Below, one piece after another: positions 10,167 to 19,312 of a stretch of 64,000 nt of DNA. The stretch's first letter is position 1. The number at the start of each line of letters is the position of its first letter. The DNA is from Cutibacterium porci (GTDB lineage Bacteria > Actinomycetota > Actinomycetes > Propionibacteriales > Propionibacteriaceae): contig NZ_VUMG01000005.1 of assembly GCF_009696315.1 (NCBI RefSeq), positions 1 through 64,000 on the forward strand, given 5' to 3'. A program made the position numbers and the translations under genes. The notes under the pieces are model-generated. The model was not told the DNA's origin, did no database searches, and worked only from the letters and a program-made list of their open reading frames with translations.

Positions 10167-10919
10167 TCACCAGGTGCGCCCTTCCTCAGCGCCTCGCCCA
10201 GACGAACTCGAGGTCTGTTGATGCGCTTGTTGTTTGGCAGCTTTGAGGGCCTCATCCTGCCGGTTCTGGAGCTGACGCGCCTTGCTGACATCATCTTGAG
10301 ACTCATCTGGTCGCGGCGACTGTTGGTTTCGTGATTGTCGTTGTTTCCCTTGCTGGGCTGCCTTCTGAGCTAGACGCTGCGCTGTCTGCCGTTGTTGATC
10401 CTCGAGACTGCCCTTCGGCTGACCCCGCCGCTGAGTTTTCGGTTGCCTAGGGATGGTATCGGGGCACTTTTGGTCCTTGAGAATCGTCCTGGCGTCAGTC
10501 CACACCCTCGTCGCTGAGACATCATCGCCTTTGCGACGCAATGCATCAGCTCTCGTCTCCATCGCCCACGCCAAGTTGAGCACGATTCGGCATTTCATGG
10601 ACTCCGGAGCCATCTCTAAAGACTGCCGATAATCACGCTCCGCAGCTGGAAGATCACCCATGTCATGACGGGCCACGCCACGGTCGTACCACGACAACCA
10701 CGGCTGAACTGGATTAACCACGGTGCCGTTACCAAACTCGTCAACGGCACGAGCCGGCTGCTCGGCAACATAGTCACGCAGCCCCTGACGTTCGGCAACG
10801 AGCAACCAACCCACACGAGCACCCAGAATGACCGCCGCTATCGAAACCACCGCTACAACGACGGCCAACACTGATTTTCGGCGGCTATGCCGGTCGCGAG
10901 TCACCCGCACACCGTCCAT
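10167..10919 (-). CDS. TPR-like membrane-anchored protein, BatC-like
   Basis: Protein of 250 residues, last gene of the MoxR/VWA operon. One N-terminal membrane helix (about residues 15-40) is followed by a tetratricopeptide-like segment (WLSWYDRGVARHDMGDLPAAERDYRQSLEMAP, two helices), then a long Gln/Arg/Lys-rich tail likely to be disordered or coiled. Small TPR proteins end many aerotolerance (Bat) operons, where they are thought to bind partners of the VWA proteins; that role is inferred from position. The start lies 1 base after the stop of the upstream VWA gene. Confidence 0.7.
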   Translation of the reverse strand: MDGVRVTRDRHSRRKSVLAVVVAVVSIAAVILGARVGWLLVAERQGLRDYVAEQPARAVDEFGNGTVVNPVQPWLSWYDRGVARHDMGDLPAAERDYRQSLEMAPESMKCRIVLNLAWAMETRADALRRKGDDVSATRVWTDARTILKDQKCPDTIPRQPKTQRRGQPKGSLEDQQRQTAQRLAQKAAQQGKQRQSRNQQSPRPDESQDDVSKARQLQNRQDEALKAAKQQAHQQTSSSSGRGAEEGRTW

Positions 10920-10920
10920 C

Positions 10921-11826
10921 TCATTTCTCCTTTCGAGCGCGCCACCACGCCCGGCTTGTCACAACCACCTGCGCTACCACGACGACGGCTGCTGCCACGG
11001 CCGCCCATGGGTACACCTCACCACGGCGCAACCCCGACTCCTCCTTCTGGACGACACGAGGCGGATCGGGAATCACGAGAGGAGACGCATCACTACGGTC
11101 AACGAAAGTAGCCCCGAACTGGCCGGCGATTGTCGTCAGGGATGCCGGTGATGCTTTTGACACCGGTGTCGTGGGGCCTCTTGTCACCTTCGTTGCGTCC
11201 ACCGGGGATCTCTTCATGACAGAACCCGTCGGCGTGCCATAACCGAGCACCCAGCCTTGGGTGATCACTGCCTTCCATGCCGAAAAAGATCCCACCGGCG
11301 TCGTGGCTGTCTGTTCTCCGTCACCCAAGTAGTAAAGATACTTATGAGCTCGTGGATGCCGCTGACCCACATCATGCAGGGTCTGTGCCACCAGCGGCAC
11401 TGCAACGGAGATGTCCGACCCATTTCCATTGCTATTATCCTGCCAGCCTATAGCCTTGGCCGCACCGATAATGGTGGCGGCGTCGCCAGTCTCGGGAACC
11501 TCAACGCGCGCGGCATTGTCAAAGGCAATGAGCGTGAATCGTGCCCCCGTGAGCTTGGTGACGATCTGCTCTATGTCGGCCGAGGCGTCATCAGCGCGAG
11601 TCCCGGTGCGGCCATCGAGTGCCCCCATTGATGCAGTGCGGTCGACGACTAACACGACATCGGTGTCCATGGTGGCCCGCTGCGATACCGATGTTGTTCC
11701 CCAGGCAGGACGCCAGATCATCATTACCGCAAAAACCACCAACAATACTGGCCTACAAACTGACCATAGCCTTGCTACCCGGCTGGCGTGGCGATCCCCA
11801 GCGGCAGAGTCTAGTGAGACATTCAC
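10921..11826 (-). CDS. Von Willebrand factor A domain membrane protein
   Basis: Protein of 301 residues: an N-terminal membrane helix (about 22-45), a VWA domain (about 55-240) and a C-terminal helix (about 270-292) followed by a basic tail. The metal site reads DRTASM, a DxTxS variant of the usual DxSxS. It is the second of two adjacent VWA genes, as in batA/batB pairs. Start and upstream stop overlap by ATGA, indicating coupled translation. Substrate or partner unknown. Confidence 0.8.
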   Translation of the reverse strand: MNVSLDSAAGDRHASRVARLWSVCRPVLLVVFAVMMIWRPAWGTTSVSQRATMDTDVVLVVDRTASMGALDGRTGTRADDASADIEQIVTKLTGARFTLIAFDNAARVEVPETGDAATIIGAAKAIGWQDNSNGNGSDISVAVPLVAQTLHDVGQRHPRAHKYLYYLGDGEQTATTPVGSFSAWKAVITQGWVLGYGTPTGSVMKRSPVDATKVTRGPTTPVSKASPASLTTIAGQFGATFVDRSDASPLVIPDPPRVVQKEESGLRRGEVYPWAAVAAAVVVVAQVVVTSRAWWRARKEK

Positions 11827-12827
11827 CTATTTTTCCTTCGCAACAGCTCTGCAGCCAATGAGAAAATAATAAAAACGATAATTCCCGGCATCGGACTTTC
11901 AGAGAGATTCCGAGACGCTTCGGCAGGCAACGTCGACCTTGCCTGACTTTCCACCTGGCGGCTAATCATCTCGACGTTGGCGGGAGCTCCCCCAGCAATT
12001 TTGAGCATCGATCCTCCGGTGGTGCCGGTAGTACTGCTCAGACTGTCGAGGGCGTTTTTGTCGTCGACAGCGGGGGCCACGGCATGGACGGTGATACCGT
12101 GACGCCGAGCCGCCCTCGCCGCCTCGTCAAGGGTGTACATCGGGTTACCGGACAGCAAGTTATCGGTTGCCAACACGATGTTGCGGGACCGTTTCTCGTC
12201 GAGGCGGTCAAATCGATTCACACACGCCATGAGCCCATCTCCGACGAGCGAGAATCCATTGTGGATGCCATATTCGGTACCTGGGATGGGGGCCTGCCCT
12301 AATTGTCCGCGTAAATCTGTCAAGCGAGTTTTCACATAATCAGCATCAGAAGTAAGCGGAAAAACAGTGAGGGCTGAAGAATCGAAGGCCACCAGGCCGA
12401 TCCGCTCGCCTTGCAATTCATCGACAAGCTCCAGATAAGAGTCAATGACGTCCAGGTCAATACTCGCCATTGATCTGGACGTGTCCAGACACAACACCAC
12501 ATCGCGAGCTCCTTTGGCGTGGTTGGGATCGCCCAGAGACAAAGGCCGCGCGACCGTCCAACTCAGCGCAGCACAGGCCACAAGCCAGCACGCCAGCTCG
12601 GCTGCTAGCACGCGGCGGCGACGACGCACGAGTCGTTGCCATCTAGGCAGTGACCGTAGCCGCTCAACGTGGGCAAGTGGAATCCCGATGTGGTCCGGTC
12701 GGTATCGTCCCAATGCCCAGCCCACCACGCAGGCAAGCAACGCCACGCACAACACGGACAACCCGGCCCAGGGCCATAACCACGTCACCGGCATCCATTC
12801 GAACAGTTCAAGCGCGCTCATAGCCAT
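11823..12827 (-). CDS. Von Willebrand factor A domain membrane protein, BatA-like
   Basis: Two N-terminal membrane helices, then a VWA domain with a canonical metal-ion site DTSRSM, a second conserved Thr region (LATDNLLSG) and a C-terminal helix (IIVFIIFSLAAELL) followed by RRKNR. This is the architecture of BatA/YeaD-linked proteins that work with MoxR ATPases. The frame stays open to 12908, but the ATG at 12827 (AGGTGG just upstream) or the ATG at 12821, overlapping the upstream stop as ATGA, is the likely start. Confidence 0.82.
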   Translation of the reverse strand: MAMSALELFEWMPVTWLWPWAGLSVLCVALLACVVGWALGRYRPDHIGIPLAHVERLRSLPRWQRLVRRRRRVLAAELACWLVACAALSWTVARPLSLGDPNHAKGARDVVLCLDTSRSMASIDLDVIDSYLELVDELQGERIGLVAFDSSALTVFPLTSDADYVKTRLTDLRGQLGQAPIPGTEYGIHNGFSLVGDGLMACVNRFDRLDEKRSRNIVLATDNLLSGNPMYTLDEAARAARRHGITVHAVAPAVDDKNALDSLSSTTGTTGGSMLKIAGGAPANVEMISRQVESQARSTLPAEASRNLSESPMPGIIVFIIFSLAAELLRRKNR

Positions 12828-13291
12828 GTCGCCACCACCTGGCGGGCACGAGCCACGACATCGCGTGGATCTGCAGTCGTGCCGCCACCAAATCGTCCTG
12901 CTACGCAATCAGAGACGATATCTGCGATCTCGACAAACCGATCGTCAGTTGTAGCTCGTTCACGCAACCACTCGACACTACGAAAATCAGCATCGTCATC
13001 CTCGGCCAAGCCAACGAATCGACGCAACGTCGCGCTCACGTGAGAATAAAGCTCGTCGGAATTGAGACGCCCAGCCTTCCAATCGGCCTCGGCATTGTCT
13101 AAACGCCTCGTGGCGATGCGCCGTTGACCTCCCAAAGTGGTGAGCCGACGCCTGTTCAACCAATTTTTGATCCCACCAACGATGATGGCTGCCAAGCCAG
13201 CCACACCAATAATGACTAACCCGACTGCGAACGCCCACCACCAGGGAGAATGCAATAGCGGCCCGTAATGAGGACTTGTCTCAACGTGCAT
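12818..13291 (-). CDS. DUF4381-like membrane protein of the MoxR/VWA operon
   Basis: Protein of 157 residues: short periplasmic start, one membrane helix (WWWAFAVGLVIIGVAGLAAIIVGG, about 17-40), then a helical cytoplasmic domain. Small proteins of this layout sit between DUF58 and VWA genes in many bacteria (DUF4381 family). No catalytic motif is visible. It overlaps the DUF58 gene by 11 bases and the VWA gene downstream, so it belongs to one transcription unit. Confidence 0.7.
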   Translation of the reverse strand: MHVETSPHYGPLLHSPWWWAFAVGLVIIGVAGLAAIIVGGIKNWLNRRRLTTLGGQRRIATRRLDNAEADWKAGRLNSDELYSHVSATLRRFVGLAEDDDADFRSVEWLRERATTDDRFVEIADIVSDCVAGRFGGGTTADPRDVVARARQVVATWL

Positions 13292-14153
13292 TCTGGGCCT
13301 GCTTCACCAACGTCAAAAGACGTGCAACGACATCATGTGTCGTCTCGACCTCGGTATGTGCGATACCGAGGTTATGGAGCACCTCGTCGCGTTCCCGGGC
13401 ACGACGCTCACGTTGTTCGGTCAACTCGTCAGCCAAGGCGGAATCGGCAAGAAAAGCTCGGGGAACCCGACGTCCTCTCCCCAGATCCATCCATACCGCC
13501 GAATCTGCCGTCGGATCAGCATCGGGAACCGTCACGGCCATGGTTGGGCGACGCTCGGCCAGCAATCGAAGCGCGCTGGTGGTGTCATCGTCAGGCTCCC
13601 AGTCGTCGAGGAGAACGATCGCTTGCCCATCTGAGCGCACACCGCGGATGGCTGATCGACACAATGTCGCCAGATCAGCCGTCGGATTGTCGAGTGAGCA
13701 TTGCTGATGGGCGTGGACAAGCATTCTTTCGACGGCCACCTCGCGGCTCGACGGTCGCGCAACCATAGGACTGCCATGGCGTGAACTCACCACGCACACT
13801 CGGTCCCCTTGCCGAAGTGCAAGCCATGCGAAGAGCCCGGCCACCATGAGAGCGACGTCGGCTTTTGTTTCTGTCACGCTCGCTGCCCCACACAGGTCAG
13901 CCCCTGTTGGCACCACGATGACGACGGTTTGATGGCGCTCAGCAACGTACTGCTTGACGAGTATCTCGCCGCTGCGAGCGGTAGCCCGCCAGTCGACGTC
14001 AGCCATGTCATCGCCTGGAATATAGGGACGCAAATCGTCAAACTGAAGACTTCGGGCGTGGTAGGGAGAATGGTGGATCCCTTCCATCAGTGCATGCATC
14101 TTGCGACGCGACCCCAGCTCGACGGCCGTACGTATTCTCCTCAGGTACGCCAT
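13281..14153 (-). CDS. DUF58 domain protein
   Basis: About 290 residues. It carries the DUF58 signature (PF01882), LRPYIPGDDMADVDWRATARSG, followed by a VWA-like fold (VVIVVPTGADL). DUF58 proteins are near-universal partners of MoxR ATPases and are thought to belong to a metal-insertion or chaperone complex; that role is from family knowledge. The ATG at 14153 lies 2 bases after the moxR stop, and the long open frame upstream of it is only overlap with moxR. Confidence 0.88.
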   Translation of the reverse strand: MAYLRRIRTAVELGSRRKMHALMEGIHHSPYHARSLQFDDLRPYIPGDDMADVDWRATARSGEILVKQYVAERHQTVVIVVPTGADLCGAASVTETKADVALMVAGLFAWLALRQGDRVCVVSSRHGSPMVARPSSREVAVERMLVHAHQQCSLDNPTADLATLCRSAIRGVRSDGQAIVLLDDWEPDDDTTSALRLLAERRPTMAVTVPDADPTADSAVWMDLGRGRRVPRAFLADSALADELTEQRERRARERDEVLHNLGIAHTEVETTHDVVARLLTLVKQAQNAR

Positions 14154-14154
14154 G

Positions 14155-15228
14155 TCACGGGGCCGGAACGACGTCGAAAAGGGCATCAATGACAGACTCA
14201 GGTGACACGTCGAGGGCAGTAGCCTCGAACGTGAGACGAATCCGGTGCCGTAGCACGGGATGCCGCAAACCGATGATGTCGTCGGGAACGACATAGTTTC
14301 GGCCAACAATAAGAGCATGGGCAGCGGCGGCCTCGATGAGTCCAATGGAACCGCGAGGACTCGCACCTTGCTCAATATAATCGGCGGTTTTGGCGTCCAG
14401 ATATGTCGAAGCGTTTCGACTGGCGTCAACAATCTCGACGGCGTAACGCACCAGAGCCGGGTCGACGCGTACCCGCCGTGAGTAATCCTGCAAGGTCCTG
14501 AGGTCTTCAGGAGTGCACACCGGAGGATCATTGGGGGCCTCAAAGACGCCACGACGTACCCGCTCGACGATGTCGAACTCCTCGGTGGTCCCCGGATAGG
14601 GAACGACCTCTTTTAGCAGGAACCGGTCCATCTGAGCGGCTGGAAGGACATGGGTGCCCTCGTCGTCGATGGGATTCTGGGTTGCCACGACGGTAAACGG
14701 ATTAGGTAGCCGATAGGACTGACCGCCGATAGTCACCTGGTGTTCCTGCATGGCCTCGAGCATGGCCGACTGCGTTTTCGCACTAGACCGGTTGATCTCG
14801 TCGAGCAGAACAAGGTTGGCATGGATCGGCCCTAGCTCAGTGCGGAAAGCCGCCTTTGCGGGATCAAACACTTGGCTACCGACGATGTCGCTGGGGAGAA
14901 GATCCGGGGTGCACTGGACGCGGGAAAACCTACCACCGATAGTGAGAGCAAGGGTGTGCGCAGCTAAGGTCTTTGCCAGGCCCGGTGCCGACTCAAGCAA
15001 GATGTGCCCCTTAGCCAACACGGCTATCAGCAATGCGCGACGCAGCGATTCCTGCCCGATAACCCGCCTCTGGAAAGACTCCTGAATGCGATCTAGCACC
15101 CCGCTTGCCCAGCGCATTTCCTCTGGACCGAGCAGGCGTTCCTTAGCTACGGTTGACACATCAGGTGTTGTGCTTGCCCAGGCTGCGCGCTGTGGTCTGG
15201 GATCCATGTCGTCGACGAAGACGGTCAT
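14155..15228 (-). CDS. moxR: MoxR-family AAA+ ATPase
   Basis: AAA+ ATPase of about 357 residues. Walker A is the MoxR form ESAPGLAKT (about residues 79-87), Walker B is LVLLDEINRSS (about 137-147), sensor 1 lies in VVATQNP, and the arginine-rich lid region GASPRGSIGL follows. MoxR ATPases act as chaperones for maturation of protein complexes together with VWA and DUF58 proteins. The ATG at 15228 is preferred (AAAGAGAG upstream). It lies inside the 3' end of the preceding gene, a 68-base overlap that is unusually long. Confidence 0.92.
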   Translation of the reverse strand: MTVFVDDMDPRPQRAAWASTTPDVSTVAKERLLGPEEMRWASGVLDRIQESFQRRVIGQESLRRALLIAVLAKGHILLESAPGLAKTLAAHTLALTIGGRFSRVQCTPDLLPSDIVGSQVFDPAKAAFRTELGPIHANLVLLDEINRSSAKTQSAMLEAMQEHQVTIGGQSYRLPNPFTVVATQNPIDDEGTHVLPAAQMDRFLLKEVVPYPGTTEEFDIVERVRRGVFEAPNDPPVCTPEDLRTLQDYSRRVRVDPALVRYAVEIVDASRNASTYLDAKTADYIEQGASPRGSIGLIEAAAAHALIVGRNYVVPDDIIGLRHPVLRHRIRLTFEATALDVSPESVIDALFDVVPAP

Positions 15229-16330
15229 GAGGCTCTCTTTCTGTATGGGAAGGATGATGGGCAGTAGATGGCCACGATGACGGACGACCGTCAATAAGTT
15301 GACGGCGACGCAAGGCCGTCGGTGAAATGCGAGAGCGGTTCGTGCGCCGAGGCGACGCGACTACGCTTGATGTGCGCGAAAGGCGCCGATGAGTCACGAA
15401 TACGGCGACGGATAAGATGACGACCAGTCCGGCCGCTGAAGCCACCAGCCATGGCAATATCCCTGGGGAGGCAGAGTCCGCAGTCTGGGCCTTGGACTGA
15501 GTGGGATCAACCAGCTGCCCCACCGGCCGGGGAGGAACCCACGGTTTTCGATACGGCACCGTGGCCGCTGATGTAGCGGGAACGACGTCCCAGTGCGCTA
15601 GGGCAGATCCAGACGCCACGTCGATCAGACGAAAGTGATGGACAGTCCTGCTCAATGTAGCTGGGACGACGTACCGCGCCTTGGATATGGAGGTCGGACC
15701 GTTGTTGGCACGCGGATAAGAGTGGTAGCCAGCGCTGGGATCAAGAGTGTCGATCCACGTTCCATTCGAGGACTGATACTGCACGCTGTGGTAATGAGGC
15801 AGTGAACCCCAGTAGCGCAGTTCGACCGGACGACCTATCGGCTTACGCAGCCCGTAACCATCGCCAAGCAATAGCGGATGTGACGAAGCCATTGACACGA
15901 AGGCTCCAAGGTTGACTCCGAGGTTTTCTTGGTCAATGTCATACGGGGCCACAAAGATCCATGGCGACAACGGGATGTCTGCTCGCACTCGATGAAGCTT
16001 CACAACTCCGCGCGCCTGACCGGTGTTGTCAGTGCGCAGCGGAATCGATTCAGAATACGCTGACACACCAGCATATCGGCCCTGTGAGTCAAACAGCACT
16101 AACCACGCTCGGATATGGACGACGGTTGTGGCCGACCCCCACAGGCGAAACCGCAGCGGGCCACCATCGTTGGGTCTGCCTTCGACGGCGATCCCGCATT
16201 GGCCTTGGGCCCCACACAGAGCCTGGGTCTCTGAGACGTCTGGACCAGCCCATGCTGGCACGGGTACGGCCATCACCCACGCCACGATGAGAGTCAATAC
16301 CCAGCGCCATGTGAATCGTGACCCGATCAA
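15161..16330 (-). CDS. Exported single-pass membrane protein, unknown function
   Basis: Not recognised as a named family. Of 389 residues, an N-terminal signal peptide ends near AWA (residue 28). The extracellular part includes a Cys pair (ALCGAQGQCG) and beta-rich sequence. Then follow a membrane helix (LPWLVASAAGLVVILSVAVFV, about 290-312) and a long Arg-rich cytoplasmic tail. The last 22 codons overlap moxR in another frame, and the tail has little conservation character, so the gene may end earlier in relatives. The start overlaps the upstream stop (16327-16330, ATGA). Position suggests it is a client or anchor of the MoxR/VWA machinery. Confidence 0.7.
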   Translation of the reverse strand: MIGSRFTWRWVLTLIVAWVMAVPVPAWAGPDVSETQALCGAQGQCGIAVEGRPNDGGPLRFRLWGSATTVVHIRAWLVLFDSQGRYAGVSAYSESIPLRTDNTGQARGVVKLHRVRADIPLSPWIFVAPYDIDQENLGVNLGAFVSMASSHPLLLGDGYGLRKPIGRPVELRYWGSLPHYHSVQYQSSNGTWIDTLDPSAGYHSYPRANNGPTSISKARYVVPATLSRTVHHFRLIDVASGSALAHWDVVPATSAATVPYRKPWVPPRPVGQLVDPTQSKAQTADSASPGILPWLVASAAGLVVILSVAVFVTHRRLSRTSSVVASPRRTNRSRISPTALRRRQLIDGRPSSWPSTAHHPSHTEREPHDRLRRRHGSQTTARSLGKHNT

Positions 16331-17643
16331 CGATCGTCCCCGGCGGACGGGCCGTGGTCATGCCGAACGTATCCCAACCACCATGCCAAGCCGCCGCACA
16401 CCAGCAGGAGTATCACGAGACCGATAATCCATGGCAGCCGCGACGATGAAGAGATTGGCCCTGCCTGCGCGGCAGCATTGGGCATTCGATCGGATCCCCA
16501 TGCTGAGCTGGGGGAGGCCGTCGACGACAGGCCAGCACCTGCCGATTGCGAGGCAGCCGGACTCACCGACCGCGACGGAGATGGACTCGACGTCACGCTA
16601 GCGGAACCGGACGGCTGAAAAGACGGTAACGCTGTCGCCCTGAACGCCGGCCCGTTTGGCACCGATACTCGGGAATCATGCTGCTGGTCTCGCCCCGAAT
16701 GAGCACCACTGCGCTTTGCCGCACCAGATCGGGAGTCGACGTGACGACCACGAGGCACCACACCGTTGGATCCCGGCTTGAGGGAACCACCAGGCAACGT
16801 CGACGGTGGATGATGACTTGGGCTCGGCTTGCTGGGGCTGGGCTTCGGATGATGACCGCTAGGGCTCTTCCCCGACGATGGATGACCACTGGGGCTCGGC
16901 TTCACGTGATCATCATGAGGGGTCGGCGTAGGCTTTGGCCTCACAATCTGGGGTGCCAGCGGTTTCTTCCCCAGGCAAACTTTGTAACCGGCATCAGAGC
17001 ACGAGGGTGGGGCCGCCGTGATGTACACGAACATGTGGTTAGCCACATCGTTCGTCCATCCCTCAAAGCCGCGGGACCCTAGACCCGTAGCCTTACCCTC
17101 ATAATCGTCATCAAGGTCAAGCCCATTTTCTGGCAATCGCGGCGGCTTCATACCGCCCTGGCCATCCGGGACCATCTTCAAGGAGAGCCCACCGACGAAA
17201 ACATCACCCACGCTGGAATTGCGATAAGGAATCCCGAAGATAGTTCCCCTGGAGTACTTCTTGGTCACCTCGATGCCAACCTGCGCGGCGAAGAAATCCT
17301 CGTGGAGGACCTTCACGCCTCCTCCCTCCCCGCGCATCTCCTCGAGGCTGGGAAGGCCCAAACGGCACCGAACTACCCATCCCTCGTCGACGCCAGGACC
17401 TCCAGCCTGCGTGGCGAAATCTCCACGCTTGTCAGGGTCCAGACGAGAGACGTCCACGATGACGGCGAACCCATCCTCACTCTCTTTACACCACCCGTCA
17501 TGCCACGGTGGAGTCGCATACGCCCTCATCACGGGGACCATGGGAGCGACAAGGAATACCGCCAGAAAACAGATCACGAGCCGTTGCGTCCGCGCCTTCA
17601 TAGTGCGGCTCACACCCAACTCGTGGCCACGACCACCAACCAT
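16327..17643 (-). CDS. Exported surface protein with Pro/Ser/His-rich stalk, first gene of MoxR operon
   Basis: Protein of 438 residues with a signal peptide (cleavage near AYA, about 43). A globular Cys-containing domain (about 45-230; WCKESEDGF, VVRCRLG and SCSDAGYKVC hold the cysteines) is followed by a Pro/Ser/His-rich low-complexity stalk (about 235-400) and a membrane helix (LPWIIGLVILLLVCGGLAWW), with a short charged tail. The pattern C-x-(8)-VIVDV...VVRC resembles actinobacterial surface proteins found beside terpene-cyclase-repeat proteins; this is a weak resemblance. The start is uncertain: ATG at 17643 has AGGGAG upstream, but MKARTQ at 17601 would give a more usual signal peptide. 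Heads an eight-gene operon. Confidence 0.7.
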   Translation of the reverse strand: MVGGRGHELGVSRTMKARTQRLVICFLAVFLVAPMVPVMRAYATPPWHDGWCKESEDGFAVIVDVSRLDPDKRGDFATQAGGPGVDEGWVVRCRLGLPSLEEMRGEGGGVKVLHEDFFAAQVGIEVTKKYSRGTIFGIPYRNSSVGDVFVGGLSLKMVPDGQGGMKPPRLPENGLDLDDDYEGKATGLGSRGFEGWTNDVANHMFVYITAAPPSCSDAGYKVCLGKKPLAPQIVRPKPTPTPHDDHVKPSPSGHPSSGKSPSGHHPKPSPSKPSPSHHPPSTLPGGSLKPGSNGVVPRGRHVDSRSGAAKRSGAHSGRDQQHDSRVSVPNGPAFRATALPSFQPSGSASVTSSPSPSRSVSPAASQSAGAGLSSTASPSSAWGSDRMPNAAAQAGPISSSSRLPWIIGLVILLLVCGGLAWWLGYVRHDHGPSAGDDR

Positions 17644-17980
17644 GTAAAAATAGCTCCCTGATATGGCCGCACTGTCACATCAGCTCATGTGCCTCTGCGA
17701 TACCGCGACAGATACATCCACACGTTTCGACCGCCCGGTAACCCGACTTGTCCTCCGAATTGGGGGATTCACGGTTGCGCGCCAGTGTCGAAATCTCATC
17801 GACTTCCCCGGAAGCGATCGCGCTAGTTATTTAGCGTTTGCATACTCTATGCTCATGGAGAAAAACGTGCAACACATCCTCACACCAGGCTGTCTCGCAC
17901 CAGACTGTCCAGCTGTTTGAAGACCCAATTTCTCAGAGGATCACACACGTCACACGTCACATACCTCCAGGAGGCCTTCC
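17644..17980. other. Divergent intergenic region
   Basis: Separates the MoxR operon and the repeat lipoprotein, so it should hold both promoters. No riboswitch (no B12-box), RNA gene or clear operator was recognised. Confidence 0.4.
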
Positions 17981-19144
17981 ATGCCGTCGGCACACACACA
18001 GCGCATTGCCGCCGCAGTAATCTCCCTGACCCTCCTAAGCGCATGCGCCCCCGTTGATCCCGGAGCCGACAGCACCCCTGAAAGCGTGGTAAATACACCA
18101 CGCTCCGCCGGGTCGCCCTTGACGTCAGATGCGCCACAGACCCCCGACCGCCCCTCGTCGAAGCCTTGTACGGACCCCCGGGCTAAGACGTCAGCAGCGT
18201 GGCTCGCAACCCACATCAGCCACCCTGATACGGCTGAAACCGGGTCGATGTCGCCTTCCCCGGTCGACATACTGATGGCGCTCCGTTCTGCCCATGCCCC
18301 CAAGGCCCAACTCGACAAAGCACGTTCCGCGACTCTGGCCGCCGCTGCGTCGACCATCAAAGCGTCCGGCGATCCCGGTTATCACGGCGGGTTAGCGGCC
18401 AAGAATCTTCTGGCACTCGACGGACTGACCGACGTGCACAACGTCTCTGGAATTGACCTATCGAAGGCCGTCACCTCATCGATACGACCATCGGGAATGG
18501 TCCAGGGAAGCCCAGAGGACACCCCCGGTACCTTCCCACAAGCCCTTGCTGTCATGGCCGTGTCCCAGAATGGCTCATTGACGAGCCCCGCAGGACGCAA
18601 GAGCTTAACCTTCCTGCTACATCAACAATGCCGACCAGGATGGTTCCACTACCTCAGTAACGACTCGTCCGACTGCGACAAAGACCACGGACAGCCCGAT
18701 GTCGACTCAACAGCGCTGTCCATCCTGGCTCTCGACGCTGCATCTAACGCTGACCCGTCAGACAGCACGATTCCCGCAGCCCGTGACAGGGCCGTCGCAT
18801 GGTTGGCTACCCAGCAACTCCCCAACGGCGGGTTTGCTACGTCCGCAGGAGATGAGCCGAACGCAAACACCACCGGGCTAGCCGCAGCTGCGCTGGCTCC
18901 CCACCGTCCGTCGGCAACTCACAAAGCGGCAGATTGGGTGGCCCACTCAACACTCACCTCGGGTCCTGATGCCGGTGCTATCCGCTACATGCCCTCACAG
19001 GCCGACAAGATGAAGAATGGCCAGCCCATCCCAGACGATCTCCGTGACACAACTGTCCTTTCCACAGCCCAGGCCATCATGGCGTTCGCCCCCACTAATC
19101 CTGCTCACTACTCGAATCCTGCCCCTGCCTGCCGCGCTTCCTAG
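17981..19144 (+). CDS. Lipoprotein with prenyltransferase/squalene-oxidase-type repeats
   Basis: Protein of 387 residues. The lipobox LLSAC (Cys about 22) predicts a lipid-anchored exported protein. After a Pro/Ser/Thr-rich spacer comes a helical repeat domain with QQLPNGGFATS and NTTGLAAAAL, typical of the alpha/alpha-toroid of terpenoid cyclases and of intrinsic-factor-like binding proteins. No catalytic DxDD motif is evident, so a binding role seems likelier than cyclisation; this is inference. AGGAGG lies 6 bases before the ATG. Divergent from the operon that starts with another exported protein. Confidence 0.72.
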   Translation: MPSAHTQRIAAAVISLTLLSACAPVDPGADSTPESVVNTPRSAGSPLTSDAPQTPDRPSSKPCTDPRAKTSAAWLATHISHPDTAETGSMSPSPVDILMALRSAHAPKAQLDKARSATLAAAASTIKASGDPGYHGGLAAKNLLALDGLTDVHNVSGIDLSKAVTSSIRPSGMVQGSPEDTPGTFPQALAVMAVSQNGSLTSPAGRKSLTFLLHQQCRPGWFHYLSNDSSDCDKDHGQPDVDSTALSILALDAASNADPSDSTIPAARDRAVAWLATQQLPNGGFATSAGDEPNANTTGLAAAALAPHRPSATHKAADWVAHSTLTSGPDAGAIRYMPSQADKMKNGQPIPDDLRDTTVLSTAQAIMAFAPTNPAHYSNPAPACRAS

Positions 19145-19312
19145 TGACCAGCTGCAACGCCCTGCTGCTCCCGGCCGCCCGCCTATGTCGACCGCCCTAT
19201 GTCACGATGACGCGAGCCGTATAGCACGGTAGTATTGAGTAGCTGCGAGACCACCTGAACGCCAGGAACCTGGCTTCACACACATTTCATCGACCCGGAG
19301 GAGCCGTCCGAT

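Noticed and set aside
16580-16930. Repeat-rich DNA in the surface-protein stalk as a possible phase-variable tract
   Set aside because: The repeats are short imperfect Pro/Ser/His codons without a long homopolymer or exact tandem unit.
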